DNA of 64,000 nt from Carnobacterium jeotgali MS3 (GCF_000745125.1 NZ_JQNF01000005.1:1-64000); one strand, 5' to 3'. Shown: positions 55,776-64,000, counted from the stretch's first letter. Made by a program: numbers and translations. The notes: generated from the sequence alone by a model not told the origin.

Positions 55776-56734
55776 TGAGTAATGAATTGGAAACTATCAG
55801 AGAAAGTAGTTTAGGAACGATGTACGAACCGGCTACTTTAGAAGTAAATCGTTATGGAGAAATGAAAGAAATCGTACAAAGTTTTGCAGATAAATACACT
55901 AATTTAGCTTTCACGCGTGATGATAAAAAAGGTGCTGAAGAAGTACGCAGCAAGTTGTTAGAGATCCGTGAAAAATTTGAATCAGAACGTAAAACCATTA
56001 AGAAAGCATATAACGAACCGCTGAATGAGTACGAAGCTAAAATCAAAGAATTAAATGATTTAATTGATGTTCCTTTAAATCAAATTAGAGACGGTCTAAA
56101 AGAGATAGAAAATGCTGAACGTGCTGAAAGAAGCGAAGCATTGGATAAAGTCCTCGAAGAAAAATACGAAGGCTTAGACATCGAAATAACAGCAATGAGC
56201 ACATGGACTAATGCTGGAATGTGGACCAGTAAATTAAATCCAACCAAAAAATTAAATGAAGAAATTGATAAAACAATCCAAGATGCAGTAAAAGAAAAAG
56301 AATACAAAGAAGCGCAAATTAAAATTCTTATTGAATTCTGTAAAGCGCAAGAAATTGAAGCAGCTGGATGGGTTAGCCAATTAGAACATCGTAACGCGGT
56401 AGAAGTTATTGATCTAATCAATTTAGAGAAAGAACGTAAAAATAAGCTAGCTGCTGAACAGGATCAGAAACGAATTGAGCATGAAGCCTTTCTTACAAAA
56501 CAGCAAAATGAGCTATCTCTTATGGAACAAGCAGAAGTGTCAGAAACACCGTTTGATGAACCATTAAACAACATGCAAAACGAACAAGTATTAATCAACG
56601 TTATTCGAGTGAAGGGTACACAAAATCAATTAAATGACTTGAATGAGTTCCTAATAAATAGTGGCATTGAAGTTGAATTTGTAGCGGATGAAACAAACAC
56701 TATCCCTTACGCAATTGATGATTTGCCATATTAA
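55775..56734 (+). CDS. DUF1351 family phage protein
   Basis: This 319-residue helical protein is of the DUF1351 family, commonly found beside ERF/RecT genes in phages of Firmicutes. It has long charged helices (EVRSKLLEIREKFESERKTIKKAYNEPLNEY). The biochemical role is unknown; the context suggests a partner in recombination. It is translationally coupled to erf. Confidence 0.85.
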   Translation: MSNELETIRESSLGTMYEPATLEVNRYGEMKEIVQSFADKYTNLAFTRDDKKGAEEVRSKLLEIREKFESERKTIKKAYNEPLNEYEAKIKELNDLIDVPLNQIRDGLKEIENAERAERSEALDKVLEEKYEGLDIEITAMSTWTNAGMWTSKLNPTKKLNEEIDKTIQDAVKEKEYKEAQIKILIEFCKAQEIEAAGWVSQLEHRNAVEVIDLINLEKERKNKLAAEQDQKRIEHEAFLTKQQNELSLMEQAEVSETPFDEPLNNMQNEQVLINVIRVKGTQNQLNDLNEFLINSGIEVEFVADETNTIPYAIDDLPY

Positions 56735-56745
56735 GGCGTGATGAA

Positions 56746-57408
56746 ATGGAATATGAAGGAAAACTGCTAAGAGTACAAGGTGATGAGATAACTTTCAAAT
56801 TAGATCGTGAGTTTGACGTCGCTGAAGCACAACGTTTAACTACTAAAGGAGTTCCAAGAGCAGTTATTTATCCAATTGATGAACGTGCAATGACAAAGGC
56901 TCAGAACGGTATGATCCACGGATTATTCACTGACTTTTCAAATCACACAGGGTGGCCACCTGATTTCGCGAAAGAATTATTTAAAACGATGTTTGCTGGT
57001 CACAAAAATATTGAATCTTTTAGCATGGAACACTATGGCATCAGCCAAGTTTTTGCAGGTGAGTTTATCGAATATATTTTAGATTTTTATTTTAAAGAAT
57101 CGATACCGTTTAAATACGAAAAATTCCATTTGGGTAGTGATATTACAAGGATTCTATTTCTTTATCTTAAACATCGTGCTTGCTTTGTATGTGGTGAGCA
57201 TCATGCAGATGTGGCCCACTACGAAGCGGTAGGAGCTGGAAGGAACAGAAAGAAGATTGATCACTCACAACATCGGTTTATGGCATTGTGTCGTAAACAT
57301 CATAATGAGCAGCATACGATTGGCATTGAAACATTTATGAAAAAACATATATTAGTGCCTATTAAATTAACGCCAGAACAAATAAAAGAATTCAAGATAG
57401 GAGTGTAA
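56746..57408 (+). CDS. Putative HNH nuclease of phage replication module
   Basis: This 220-residue protein has a C-terminal HNH-like nuclease region: CFVCGEHHADVAHYEAVGAG, then HRFMALCRKHHNEQH, giving paired Cys/His metal sites. The N-terminal part (about 1-60) is a small beta domain and the middle is helical. Similar proteins (putative HNHc nuclease) occur in the replication modules of many Firmicute phages. It may process recombination or replication intermediates. Confidence 0.85.
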   Translation: MEYEGKLLRVQGDEITFKLDREFDVAEAQRLTTKGVPRAVIYPIDERAMTKAQNGMIHGLFTDFSNHTGWPPDFAKELFKTMFAGHKNIESFSMEHYGISQVFAGEFIEYILDFYFKESIPFKYEKFHLGSDITRILFLYLKHRACFVCGEHHADVAHYEAVGAGRNRKKIDHSQHRFMALCRKHHNEQHTIGIETFMKKHILVPIKLTPEQIKEFKIGV

Positions 57409-57411
57409 TCG

Positions 57412-58188
57412 TTGGCTGATAATAAGAAGTATTACTATATAAAACTGAAAGAAAACTTCTTTGAAACAGAAGAAATGATTGTTCTTGAAAGTATGCCTGA
57501 TGGGTATAAATATTCAAACATTCTATTGAAAATGTATTTAAAAAGTTTGAAGCATGATGGGAAAGTAATGTTAAATGAACGCATTCCATACAACTCAGAT
57601 ATGTTAGCAAGTGTAACCAGGCATAGTGTTGGTGACGTTGAAAAAGCGATCAAAATGTTTAGGGAATTAGGATTGATTGAAACATTTGACAATGGAACGA
57701 TATTTATTTCTGATATTCAGCAGTTTATAGGCCGTTCAAGTACAGAAGCTGAAAGAAAAAAAGAGTACAGGGAACGAATTAAAACAGAATCGTTATTAAT
57801 AAGTGGACAAATGTCCGGACAAACGTCGGACGTTAGTACACCAGAGATAGAGTTAGAGAAAGAGATAGAGTTAGAGATAGATATAGAGAAAGATAATACA
57901 TCGAAACAAGATTCGATGGACACTCTCTTTTCTGAAATTTGGAAACTTTATCCTAAAAAAACAATGCGCAAAGAGGCATTAGCAGCATTTAAGAAATCAG
58001 TTAAAAAAGGAACGTCTATTGATGCCATTAAAAAAGGTGTAGAAACTTACGTCAATCATCTTGAAGCAAATAAATCTTGGTTAAAACCAATGGATGGCGG
58101 TAGATGGTTCCAAAAAGAACGGTGGAACGATGAATACGATACTCCTAAGAAGGAGATAAACCCTTATGAAGAAGAACTTGGATTCTAG
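57412..58188 (+). CDS. Phage replisome organizer / DnaD-like initiator
   Basis: This 258-residue protein starts with the phage replisome-organizer winged helix (KKYYYIKLKENFFETEEMIVLESMPDGYKYSNILLKMYLKSL). A Glu/Ile repeat linker (about 145-165) separates a C-terminal region. It would bind the phage origin and recruit the loader encoded next. The start is TTG with ATAGGAG upstream. The origin may lie within its gene, as in related phages, but I see no clear iterons here. Confidence 0.88.
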   Translation: MADNKKYYYIKLKENFFETEEMIVLESMPDGYKYSNILLKMYLKSLKHDGKVMLNERIPYNSDMLASVTRHSVGDVEKAIKMFRELGLIETFDNGTIFISDIQQFIGRSSTEAERKKEYRERIKTESLLISGQMSGQTSDVSTPEIELEKEIELEIDIEKDNTSKQDSMDTLFSEIWKLYPKKTMRKEALAAFKKSVKKGTSIDAIKKGVETYVNHLEANKSWLKPMDGGRWFQKERWNDEYDTPKKEINPYEEELGF

Positions 58189-59074
58189 AACTGCTGACTT
58201 ACTAAAAGATGTTGAACAGAAGAAACGGGATGAACATGCGAGAAAAGAAATGATGGATGTCAAACCGCTTGAATTTCCTTTGTTAGATGAATTGGTAGAA
58301 ACAGGCTTGATTTGCGAAAAGCATGGATGTCAATTGGTCACGTTTAAAGGTTTAAAGCCCTTTTGTAAGCAATGTGCAAAAGAACAGATAGAAGCGGATA
58401 ACGAAAAATTAGCACAAGATGCGGCAGCTAAATACCACAAGCGGACCACTTACGACTGGTTAAGAAAACAATCCATCTTTAGTGATGAATCAATAAAGTA
58501 TGCAACATTTGCTTCTTACATTGAGGATGAAAAAGAAACGATTGAGAATAAGAAGCTTGCTAGGCATATAGCTGGTGAATACCTAAAAGGAGCAAGTTAT
58601 AACACTGTATTCTACGGATCGGTTGGAACAGGTAAAAGTCATTTATCGATGGCTATGCTGCAAGCAGTAAATGAACACAGCGATTCATTTAAAAGATGCT
58701 TATTCGTATCAACAGACGAATTGATGCGCCGTATTAAAGATAGCTTTAGCAATAAGCAATCTCCTTATACAGAACAAGCAATGGTTGAAAGATTGATTAA
58801 AGCTGACTTGTTGGTATTAGATGACCTGGGAGCAGAAACGGGAGCAGCTAGCACTGAAAATGGAGCAACGGATTATACAGTACGCACATTGAATGCAATC
58901 GTGAATGGTCGCATGAACAAACCAACGATATTTACGACTAATTTATCTAGTACGCAGCTTACTAAAATGTATGATAAGCGATTAATGAGTCGAATGTTCA
59001 GAGGTAGCAAAGGCCATGTCATCATATTTGAAAATACAAGGGATAAACGGACGGATATTGATTACGGGTTCTAG
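58166..59074 (+). CDS. DnaC-like helicase loader ATPase
   Basis: This is a 302-residue AAA+ protein of the DnaC/IstB group. Near residue 50 a four-cysteine site (CEKHGCQ, FCKQCAKE) looks like a zinc ribbon. Walker A is GSVGTGKSH (about 151-159) and Walker B is LLVLDDLGAE. The sensor region TIFTTNLSSTQL and arginine finger RLMSRMFRG follow. It loads the replicative helicase at the phage origin. It overlaps the organizer gene by 23 bp. Confidence 0.92.
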   Translation: MKKNLDSRTADLLKDVEQKKRDEHARKEMMDVKPLEFPLLDELVETGLICEKHGCQLVTFKGLKPFCKQCAKEQIEADNEKLAQDAAAKYHKRTTYDWLRKQSIFSDESIKYATFASYIEDEKETIENKKLARHIAGEYLKGASYNTVFYGSVGTGKSHLSMAMLQAVNEHSDSFKRCLFVSTDELMRRIKDSFSNKQSPYTEQAMVERLIKADLLVLDDLGAETGAASTENGATDYTVRTLNAIVNGRMNKPTIFTTNLSSTQLTKMYDKRLMSRMFRGSKGHVIIFENTRDKRTDIDYGF

Positions 59075-59084
59075 GAGGATACAA

Positions 59085-59261
59085 ATGAAATTGATGTCAA
59101 ACGGCAAACACGTTGAGAATATCGCGATTGAATACAACGCTGGCACATCAGTTAGCGTACTAGTCAAGTTGACGAGTGAAGTAGAAAACGCGTATGAATT
59201 TGAACAAGAAGAACTAGATAAAATCATAAGTCTAACAAGATTTAAAGTACTGGAGGATTAG
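59085..59261 (+). CDS. Hypothetical phage protein, 58 aa
   Basis: This is a 58-residue soluble protein with a short beta-rich start (VENIAIEYNAGTSVSVLVKL) and an acidic helix. I do not recognise it. ATG 59085 is preceded by TAGGAGGA. Confidence 0.6.
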   Translation: MKLMSNGKHVENIAIEYNAGTSVSVLVKLTSEVENAYEFEQEELDKIISLTRFKVLED

Positions 59262-59264
59262 ACA

Positions 59265-59441
59265 ATGAGCAAATGCAACCATCCAGAATGTATTGATGGA
59301 GTGATGCATGAATCATTAGGGTTCGGCATTACATCTATCTACAAATGTCCTTATTGTGCAACTGATAAGAAAAAAAGCAATTGGAGCAAGTCAGAAACAG
59401 CGGTTAAATTAAAATCATTTATTGATAAAAGGGGAGAATAA
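59265..59441 (+). CDS. Small phage zinc-ribbon-like protein, 58 aa
   Basis: This 58-residue gene lies between the previous gene and ssb, with TGGAGG upstream. CNHPEC near the start and CPYC in the middle could form a four-ligand zinc site. The tail is basic. Function unknown. Confidence 0.6.
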   Translation: MSKCNHPECIDGVMHESLGFGITSIYKCPYCATDKKKSNWSKSETAVKLKSFIDKRGE

Positions 59442-59442
59442 C

Positions 59443-59916
59443 ATGAACAGTGTAAATTTAATCGGTCGGTTAACAAAGGATCCTGAGATGTCTTATTCGC
59501 AAGCTGGTATGGCTATTACTACAGCAACCATTGCAGTTAACAGAGCATTCAAAAGTCAAGATGGTGTAGAAGCTGATTTCATCCGTATTAAAGCATTCAA
59601 AAAAACTGCGGAATTGATTGCTAACATCAAAAAAGGTGAACGATTAGGAGTAAGCGGATCGTGGCAAACAGGTAGCTATGATAATACAAAAGGCGAACGA
59701 GTATATACGAATGACTGTATCGTAAACCAATTAACGTTTATTGAAACTAAAGGTTCTGGAAATAGCAATGGTGGGCAGTACCAACATAATAACAATCAAA
59801 ATCAAAATCAAGGTTACCAAAATCAACAGAATAATAATCAAAGTCAAGGCGGATACCAACAACAAAGGTATGGTGGGCAACCAATTAATATCCAAGATGA
59901 TGACCTTCCATTCTAA
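59443..59916 (+). CDS. ssb: Single-stranded DNA-binding protein
   Basis: This is a 157-residue phage SSB. The OB fold covers about 1-105 (MNSVNLIGRLTKDPEM, FIRIKAFKKTAELIANIKKGERLGVSG). A Gly/Asn/Gln-rich linker follows, then the acidic protein-binding tip DDDLPF. It protects single strands and recruits recombination proteins. ATG 59443 has GGGGAG upstream; the longer frame is not supported. Confidence 0.96.
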   Translation: MNSVNLIGRLTKDPEMSYSQAGMAITTATIAVNRAFKSQDGVEADFIRIKAFKKTAELIANIKKGERLGVSGSWQTGSYDNTKGERVYTNDCIVNQLTFIETKGSGNSNGGQYQHNNNQNQNQGYQNQQNNNQSQGGYQQQRYGGQPINIQDDDLPF

Positions 59917-59934
59917 AAAAAGGAGTGATTGCTT

Positions 59935-60180
59935 ATGTTGATAGAAAGAGGACCGCTGCCTAGAAGAGGAGTTCTGTTAAGCGATTGGTTTAATCAGCAA
60001 CAAACTGTTGATGATAAGTTGATGGAATTAGAACAAATCAAACGTGAGTTGGATCGTGATTACAGCTTAGAGAATGCTGCAAGATTTCATGAACTATTTG
60101 ATGAGTTGCAGCAAGATGTTTTGGATCTGACTTACAAATCAAATTATCGATTTGAATTAAGAGTGGAGGCAGAAGGATGA
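59935..60180 (+). CDS. Hypothetical phage protein, 81 aa
   Basis: This 81-residue protein is mostly helical and charged (KLMELEQIKRELDRDYSLENAARFHELFDELQQDV). Unrecognised. ATG 59935 is behind AAAGGAG. It overlaps the next gene by 4 bp. Confidence 0.6.
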   Translation: MLIERGPLPRRGVLLSDWFNQQQTVDDKLMELEQIKRELDRDYSLENAARFHELFDELQQDVLDLTYKSNYRFELRVEAEG

Positions 60181-60410
60181 AGAAAGAAACCGTATCGATG
60201 ATACTAGGCTACTTATTATTTGTAGCCTTAGTCCTATCATTCGCTTATATGCTGATTGAAAACACACGTCTAACAGTTGTTAACCACCGTCTTGAATCAG
60301 AGGTGGATGATGTGAAAAATGAGCTTGTAGATAGCCAAAATCAAGCATGGGGATACAAGTGGCAGTTGCATCAGATTAATAGAGATAATGGATGGAGTGG
60401 GGATGAATGA
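60177..60410 (+). CDS. Small phage membrane protein with coiled coil, 77 aa
   Basis: This 77-residue protein has an N-terminal membrane helix (about 6-24, MILGYLLFVALVLSFAYML). A helical coiled stretch (about 25-60) then faces one side of the membrane. Unrecognised. It is overlapped by four bases at both ends (ATGA junctions), so it sits in a tight operon. Confidence 0.6.
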   Translation: MKKETVSMILGYLLFVALVLSFAYMLIENTRLTVVNHRLESEVDDVKNELVDSQNQAWGYKWQLHQINRDNGWSGDE

Positions 60411-60877
60411 AAACTATACTAGATGCATGCTGCGGTAGCAAAATGTTCTGGTTTGATAATAACAACCAAAATGTTTTGTTTATGGATAATCGTAGTCATT
60501 TCGAGCAATTAGAAAGTGGGCATGTAATAAATGTTAATCCAGATGTAGTAGCTGATTTCAGAAATATGCCTTTTGAAGATGATTCGTTCCACTTAGTTGT
60601 ATTCGATCCACCACATTTATTAAGAGCTGGTCCCAAATCGTGGCTTATTAAGAAGTACGGAAAATTAAATCCAGAAACTTGGCAAGAAGATATTGGTAAA
60701 GGATTTAAAGAATGTATGAGAGTTTTAAAATCAAATGGCACATTGATATTTAAATGGAATGAGGACCAAATCAGTTTGAAAGATATTCTGGCCACTACTG
60801 AATTTAAGCCTTTGTTTGGAAATAAAAGAAGTAAAACACATTGGTTAGTATTTATGAAAAATGAATCGGAGGGTTAG
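60407..60877 (+). CDS. SAM-dependent methyltransferase, small phage type
   Basis: This 156-residue class I methyltransferase opens with a SAM-binding-like motif (LDACCGSKMFWF), followed by VVFDPPH at about 64-70, which resembles the DPPY motif of DNA adenine or cytosine-N4 enzymes. It then ends in a typical short core without a clear target-recognition domain. Its substrate is unknown; a phage DNA base is plausible. It is next to a cytosine-C5 methyltransferase gene. Confidence 0.72.
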   Translation: MKTILDACCGSKMFWFDNNNQNVLFMDNRSHFEQLESGHVINVNPDVVADFRNMPFEDDSFHLVVFDPPHLLRAGPKSWLIKKYGKLNPETWQEDIGKGFKECMRVLKSNGTLIFKWNEDQISLKDILATTEFKPLFGNKRSKTHWLVFMKNESEG

Positions 60878-60886
60878 TTAACAATC

Positions 60887-61849
60887 ATGATAAAAATACT
60901 TGAACTATTTGGAGGGATTGGTGCTCCCAGAAAAGCTCTCACTAATTTAGGAGTGAAGCATAAATCCATTGACTACGTTGAATGGAACGAAAAAGCAGTT
61001 AGAACCTATAACGCTATGTTCGATAATCGTTATAAACCCGAGTCTGTAGTCGGATGGGATTTGAAACCCGATATTCTTGTTCATGGTTCTCCATGCCAAG
61101 ACTTCAGCATAGCCGGTAAACAATATGGCGGTAACGTAGAAGATGGAACTCGATCAAGTTTGATGTTTGAAACAATTAAAATTATAGATAACTTAGGAAC
61201 TTTAAAGCCCAGAGTTGTCATCTGGGAAAATGTGAAAAATACTTTATCTAAGAAAATGAGAGAGGCTTTTAACCACTATCTAACTGATATGGAAAGTCTT
61301 GGCTATACAAACTCTTTCAAAGTATTAGATGCTAGGGATTTTGGCATACCGCAATCGAGAGAAAGACTGTTTACAGTATCGCTATTAGATGGTGAGTGGT
61401 TTAATTTTGAATTATTGGAAAAGAAAACAATGCGTGATGTTAAAGATTTTTTAGAAAAAGATGTTGATGACAAATACACAATCACACAACCTAGTATGAT
61501 CAGTAAATTGCCGGGTAAATCAGTACCAGGCACTTATGGCGGAAGAATGCTCACAGAAATAAAAAGCCACTCATTAACTATTACTACTAAGCAAATGAGA
61601 TGCCCGAACAGCGGAGTGATAAGAGTTAATGATGACGAATTTAGATATTTAACAGAAAGAGAATGTTGGCGGTTGATGGGATTTGATGATACAGATTTTG
61701 AAAGAGCATTAAAGGAACATCCTAGCCAAAAAAACAAACTTAACGGAACTCTTTATCATCAATCAGGAAATAGCATAGTGGTAGATGTACTAGAAGCTAT
61801 ATTTAAATCTATCATTGAATATCATTTGAACATCAAGGGGGAACGGTAA
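60887..61849 (+). CDS. DNA cytosine-C5 methyltransferase, solitary
   Basis: This is a 320-residue Dcm-type enzyme. Motif I is KILELFGGIGAPRKAL, motif IV SPCQDFSIAGKQ contains the catalytic cysteine, motif VI is VVIWENVKNT, and motif VIII is GIPQSRERLF. A target region (about 165-255) precedes motif IX/X (ERECWRLMGF, HQSGNSIVVDVL). No restriction endonuclease is next to it, so it probably protects phage DNA from host restriction. Confidence 0.93.
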   Translation: MIKILELFGGIGAPRKALTNLGVKHKSIDYVEWNEKAVRTYNAMFDNRYKPESVVGWDLKPDILVHGSPCQDFSIAGKQYGGNVEDGTRSSLMFETIKIIDNLGTLKPRVVIWENVKNTLSKKMREAFNHYLTDMESLGYTNSFKVLDARDFGIPQSRERLFTVSLLDGEWFNFELLEKKTMRDVKDFLEKDVDDKYTITQPSMISKLPGKSVPGTYGGRMLTEIKSHSLTITTKQMRCPNSGVIRVNDDEFRYLTERECWRLMGFDDTDFERALKEHPSQKNKLNGTLYHQSGNSIVVDVLEAIFKSIIEYHLNIKGER

Positions 61850-62254
61850 TTGAAATATACAGACAAAGAACTAGAAACATTTTTATTCAACTTTAAATAC
61901 TTAAAAATTGAAACGTCTGAAGAAGGAGTGATGACTCCTTTTAAGTTACAAGATACAAACACTGGTGGAGGAAGTAGCGGATTCGTATCTAATCCTACCG
62001 AATCAGTAGTGATCCATTTAGTGGATGATGAAGCATTAGCAAATAAAATATGTTTGTCAATTGAGAAAACCTATGCCAGCATGACATTAGATAAAAGAAG
62101 AGTTATGGAAGTCTATTATTTCTATAGGGAATACGGAGCAAAAGAAATTGAAATTGCAGAAGAATTAAAAACGAGTCGTAGCAACTTATGGCGTTGGAGT
62201 AAAGAAATACTTAAAGCATTTAGACAAGAGTTAGATAAATCAATGGAAAAGTAA
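61850..62254 (+). CDS. ArpU/RinA-like late transcription regulator
   Basis: This 134-residue protein has a C-terminal sigma-like HTH (REYGAKEIEIAEELKTSRSNLWRWSKEILKAF). Position and size match ArpU/RinA-type activators, which switch on packaging and structural genes in staphylococcal and enterococcal phages. It is the last gene before the terminase region. TTG start with GGGGGA upstream. The regulatory role is inferred. Confidence 0.78.
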   Translation: MKYTDKELETFLFNFKYLKIETSEEGVMTPFKLQDTNTGGGSSGFVSNPTESVVIHLVDDEALANKICLSIEKTYASMTLDKRRVMEVYYFYREYGAKEIEIAEELKTSRSNLWRWSKEILKAFRQELDKSMEK

Positions 62255-62260
62255 AAATTC

Positions 62261-62295
62261 GCAACACTTTGCAACGTATTGCAACACATTGAAAC
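62261..62295. repeat. GCAAC iterons, 10-bp period
   Basis: GCAAC occurs at 62261, 62271 and 62281, exactly one helical turn apart, followed by GAAAC at 62291. It lies directly after the late regulator gene and before the late-side genes. Confidence 0.7.
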
Positions 62296-62348
62296 TAGTT
62301 AAATGATAAAATGGTAATGTGGAATACTGAACGAAACATCTCCTTTAA

Positions 62349-62388
62349 GAAAACTCTTACATTAATTTGTGGGAGTTTTTGGTATAAT
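62349..62388 (+). promoter_or_regulatory. Terminator and promoter before the 97-aa gene
   Basis: AACTC with GGGAGTT (62352-62380) plus a T-run is a weak terminator. TATAAT at 62383-62388, preceded by TGG, follows directly with no good -35, as expected if an activator drives it. Confidence 0.45.
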
Positions 62389-62419
62389 TAATGTTATTGA
62401 AAAAGGAGGTGAAAAATAG

Positions 62420-62713
62420 ATGAATCACGATTTAGGTATGATGGTGGAGTTGAAATACAGAAACTTAGTTGGAGCACACGGAAGAAGCGAGTTCTTTAAG
62501 TTAGACGCAGACTTCCTTAATGATCCTGTAGAAGTTTTTAATGTAGGTATGGCAATTCTTTATATTTTACAGTATAAAGAACCCTCTAAAGCTCTTGAGA
62601 TATCCCAGTTTTTAGATGGAAAAAGTGGTGATATGAACAGCACTGAAGTTAACGATCCAAATGCAAGACAATTGATAGAATCATTTGTAGAAGAATTAGA
62701 ACAGTTATTCTAA
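62420..62713 (+). CDS. Hypothetical phage protein, 97 aa
   Basis: This 97-residue protein, mostly helical, is soluble and unrecognised. AAAAGGAGGTG precedes the ATG. It is the first gene after the GCAAC iterons and promoter. Confidence 0.6.
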   Translation: MNHDLGMMVELKYRNLVGAHGRSEFFKLDADFLNDPVEVFNVGMAILYILQYKEPSKALEISQFLDGKSGDMNSTEVNDPNARQLIESFVEELEQLF

Positions 62714-62754
62714 TTTGAGAGACCTCTTAACGTGATAACAAAGGAAGTGAAATA

Positions 62755-63309
62755 ATGACATTATCAATACATGAAAGACAAGTATTAATAAATCAACATA
62801 AAATATTGGAAAAACTATCAGATGACAAGGATGATAAAAAATATCATCAAACAATGCAAGAGGTTTATCATAGCGGGTTTGAATATGAGTATTTTGAATA
62901 TGGGCCATCTGAAGATGTATTGTCTAAAGATGATTGCAAATTTGTTTATGAAGTAATTAATATGTACGATGACTTGTACTATGGGTGGAACAGTAACGAG
63001 GATATTAAAAACAGTATAGAAGAGTATAAAGTAATGTTTTCAGGGTTTGATTTGAATGATTCTCGCGAACATAAATTCTTTTCTTATGCTAAATTCTTAA
63101 TTGAAGATTTAGGTAGATTTCATGAAACTAACGATTTACTTAAAAAAGGTAGGATTCGAGAAATCAACAGCCATGGTGCAGGACCAGGCGAAGATGGATA
63201 TAAATTGATGCTTCAAAAATTCAAGGTTCACAATGATGTAAGAATGAAAAGACCAGACTTTAAATTTACTGGTGAAGAGATCCAAGATATTGTGAATCCA
63301 TACGAATAA
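62755..63309 (+). CDS. YfbU family protein
   Basis: This 184-residue protein of the YfbU family has LSIHERQVLINQHKILEKL at the start and a helical body. Members occur on phages and chromosomes; the E. coli one is linked to cell death phenotypes, but the biochemical role is unknown. It stands between the late regulator and terminase genes, a common place for accessory (moron-like) genes. Confidence 0.82.
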   Translation: MTLSIHERQVLINQHKILEKLSDDKDDKKYHQTMQEVYHSGFEYEYFEYGPSEDVLSKDDCKFVYEVINMYDDLYYGWNSNEDIKNSIEEYKVMFSGFDLNDSREHKFFSYAKFLIEDLGRFHETNDLLKKGRIREINSHGAGPGEDGYKLMLQKFKVHNDVRMKRPDFKFTGEEIQDIVNPYE

Positions 63310-63312
63310 CAT

Positions 63313-63339
63313 AAAGACCTCAATTGAGGTCTTTTTTTT
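63313..63339 (+). terminator. Terminator after the YfbU gene
   Basis: A self-complementary stem AAGACCTCAATTGAGGTCTT followed by seven T residues. Confidence 0.85.
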
Positions 63340-63374
63340 ACATAAAACTAAATAGAGGTGGTGGTGGACATGTC

Positions 63375-64000
63375 ATGAATTGGGAAGCAATACGAATAGA
63401 GTTTGAAGAAACAGATATAACGATGAAGGCACTTGCTGAGAAGCATGACATTAAGCCAGCCACTTTAAGAAGTAGAAAGAATCGTGAGAAGTGGGAGAAA
63501 CGCAACGCATCAAAAAAGGTTGCAACAAAACGCGCAACGCAACATAAGAATGTTGCAACGAAAAAAGCGATTGATGCATTAGATGACAGTAAAGAATTAA
63601 ATGAGCAACAAAAGTTATTTTGCTTATACTTTACTCAAAACCATAACGCTACTAAAAGTTATCAAATGGCCTATGACGTGGAATATAGAACAGCACATGC
63701 TAATAGCTATAGACTGATGGCAAAAGATGGCGTTAGGGCTGAAATCAAACGTATCAAAGCAGCGCGCAATACCGACTGGCTTATTGATGATGCTGATATT
63801 ATAAATGAATGGATGAAGCAGGCTTTTTCTGATATAACCGATTACGTTGAATTCAAGAAGGTGTTTGTTGATTACGTTTCAGATGACGAAGGAATGCCAC
63901 AACTTGATGATCATGGCGAGATGATGCCGATATATCGAAACGAGTTACATTTTAAGAACTCTAAAGAGATAGACGGAACATTAGTCCAAGAAGTTAAGAA
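63375..64000 (+). CDS. terS: Terminase small subunit (partial at window edge)
   Basis: This is the first 208 codons of a phage packaging small subunit, still open at the window end. The N-terminal HTH-like part (MKALAEKHDIKPATLRSRKN) binds DNA, and the core LNEQQKLFCLYFTQNHNATKSYQMAY is typical of the Terminase_2/XtmA family. GAGGTGGTGG precedes the ATG. Five GCAAC motifs lie within its gene (63502-63559). The large subunit should follow to the right. Confidence 0.88.
   Translation, partial: MNWEAIRIEFEETDITMKALAEKHDIKPATLRSRKNREKWEKRNASKKVATKRATQHKNVATKKAIDALDDSKELNEQQKLFCLYFTQNHNATKSYQMAYDVEYRTAHANSYRLMAKDGVRAEIKRIKAARNTDWLIDDADIINEWMKQAFSDITDYVEFKKVFVDYVSDDEGMPQLDDHGEMMPIYRNELHFKNSKEIDGTLVQEVK

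Noticed and set aside
59761-59860. Tandem DNA repeats (AATCAAAATCAAAATC) as an origin
   Set aside because: They encode the low-complexity Asn/Gln linker of SSB, which is usual for this protein.
49595-64000. CRISPR array or transposase in the phage region
   Set aside because: I found no repeat-spacer pattern and no transposase gene; the repeats seen are operators and iterons.

Overview
This window is low-GC Gram-positive chromosome. Gene content and order fit the order Lactobacillales, and I would guess Carnobacteriaceae (Carnobacterium or a near relative): pepQ divergent from ccpA, a fused rph-rdgB gene, a UgtP/LtaA-type lipid pair, and lactate oxidase. No taxon was assigned by database search. 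Bases 1-49,560 are host chromosome. From about 49,560 to the right edge lies the left half of an integrated temperate phage.

Host region, left to right. The end of an rRNA operon (23S tail, 5S, terminator, no tRNA genes after it) is followed by lactate oxidase on the minus strand and an HxlR-type regulator with no normal start codon. A T-box leader then controls pheST. Next come a SteT-like amino acid permease, rnhC, zapA, cvpA, mutS2 and trxA. A small quorum-sensing-like locus follows: an Rgg-type regulator, divergent from an unlisted 22-codon hydrophobic peptide gene ending in glycines. Then come an alpha/beta hydrolase, a hemolysin-III-type membrane protein, uvsE, an ABC-2 exporter pair, yslB, murI, rph-rdgB, a phosphodiesterase, cbpB, and two lysine/diaminopimelate genes. 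A minus-strand group encodes a UgtP-like glycosyltransferase with an LtaA-like flippase, and an MscS channel. After the ytxG/ytxH-like envelope-stress genes come pepQ/ccpA and a class A PBP with a long Lys/Ala/Glu repeat tail. A TrpXYZ-type ABC importer lies behind what looks like a leader-peptide attenuator with Tyr/Phe codons. The rest is trhO, tag, an NlpC/P60 hydrolase, dagK, an M3 peptidase, a VanZ-like gene, yebC and the first part of comGA.

Three copies of a non-coding element (about 170-250 bp) with ISL3-type ends lie between host genes. One has a perfect 8-bp target duplication and one a nearly perfect one, so I call it a MITE.

Prophage region. comGA is cut after codon 190 and runs into phage DNA. 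A large serine recombinase ends 16 bp beyond the new stop codon, so attL lies here and the phage sits in a competence gene. The lysogeny module (DUF4429-like protein, ImmA-like peptidase, CI-like repressor) faces the early genes across a 243-bp switch. That switch carries three exact TAGAT-N4-ATCTA operators and two promoters that point at each other. The early genes encode a Cro-like protein, BRO-type antirepressor, sliding-clamp-like protein, ERF recombinase, DUF1351 protein, HNH nuclease, replisome organizer, DnaC-like loader and SSB. Then come two methyltransferases, an ArpU/RinA-like late activator, and at the right edge the terminase small subunit, which is cut by the window.
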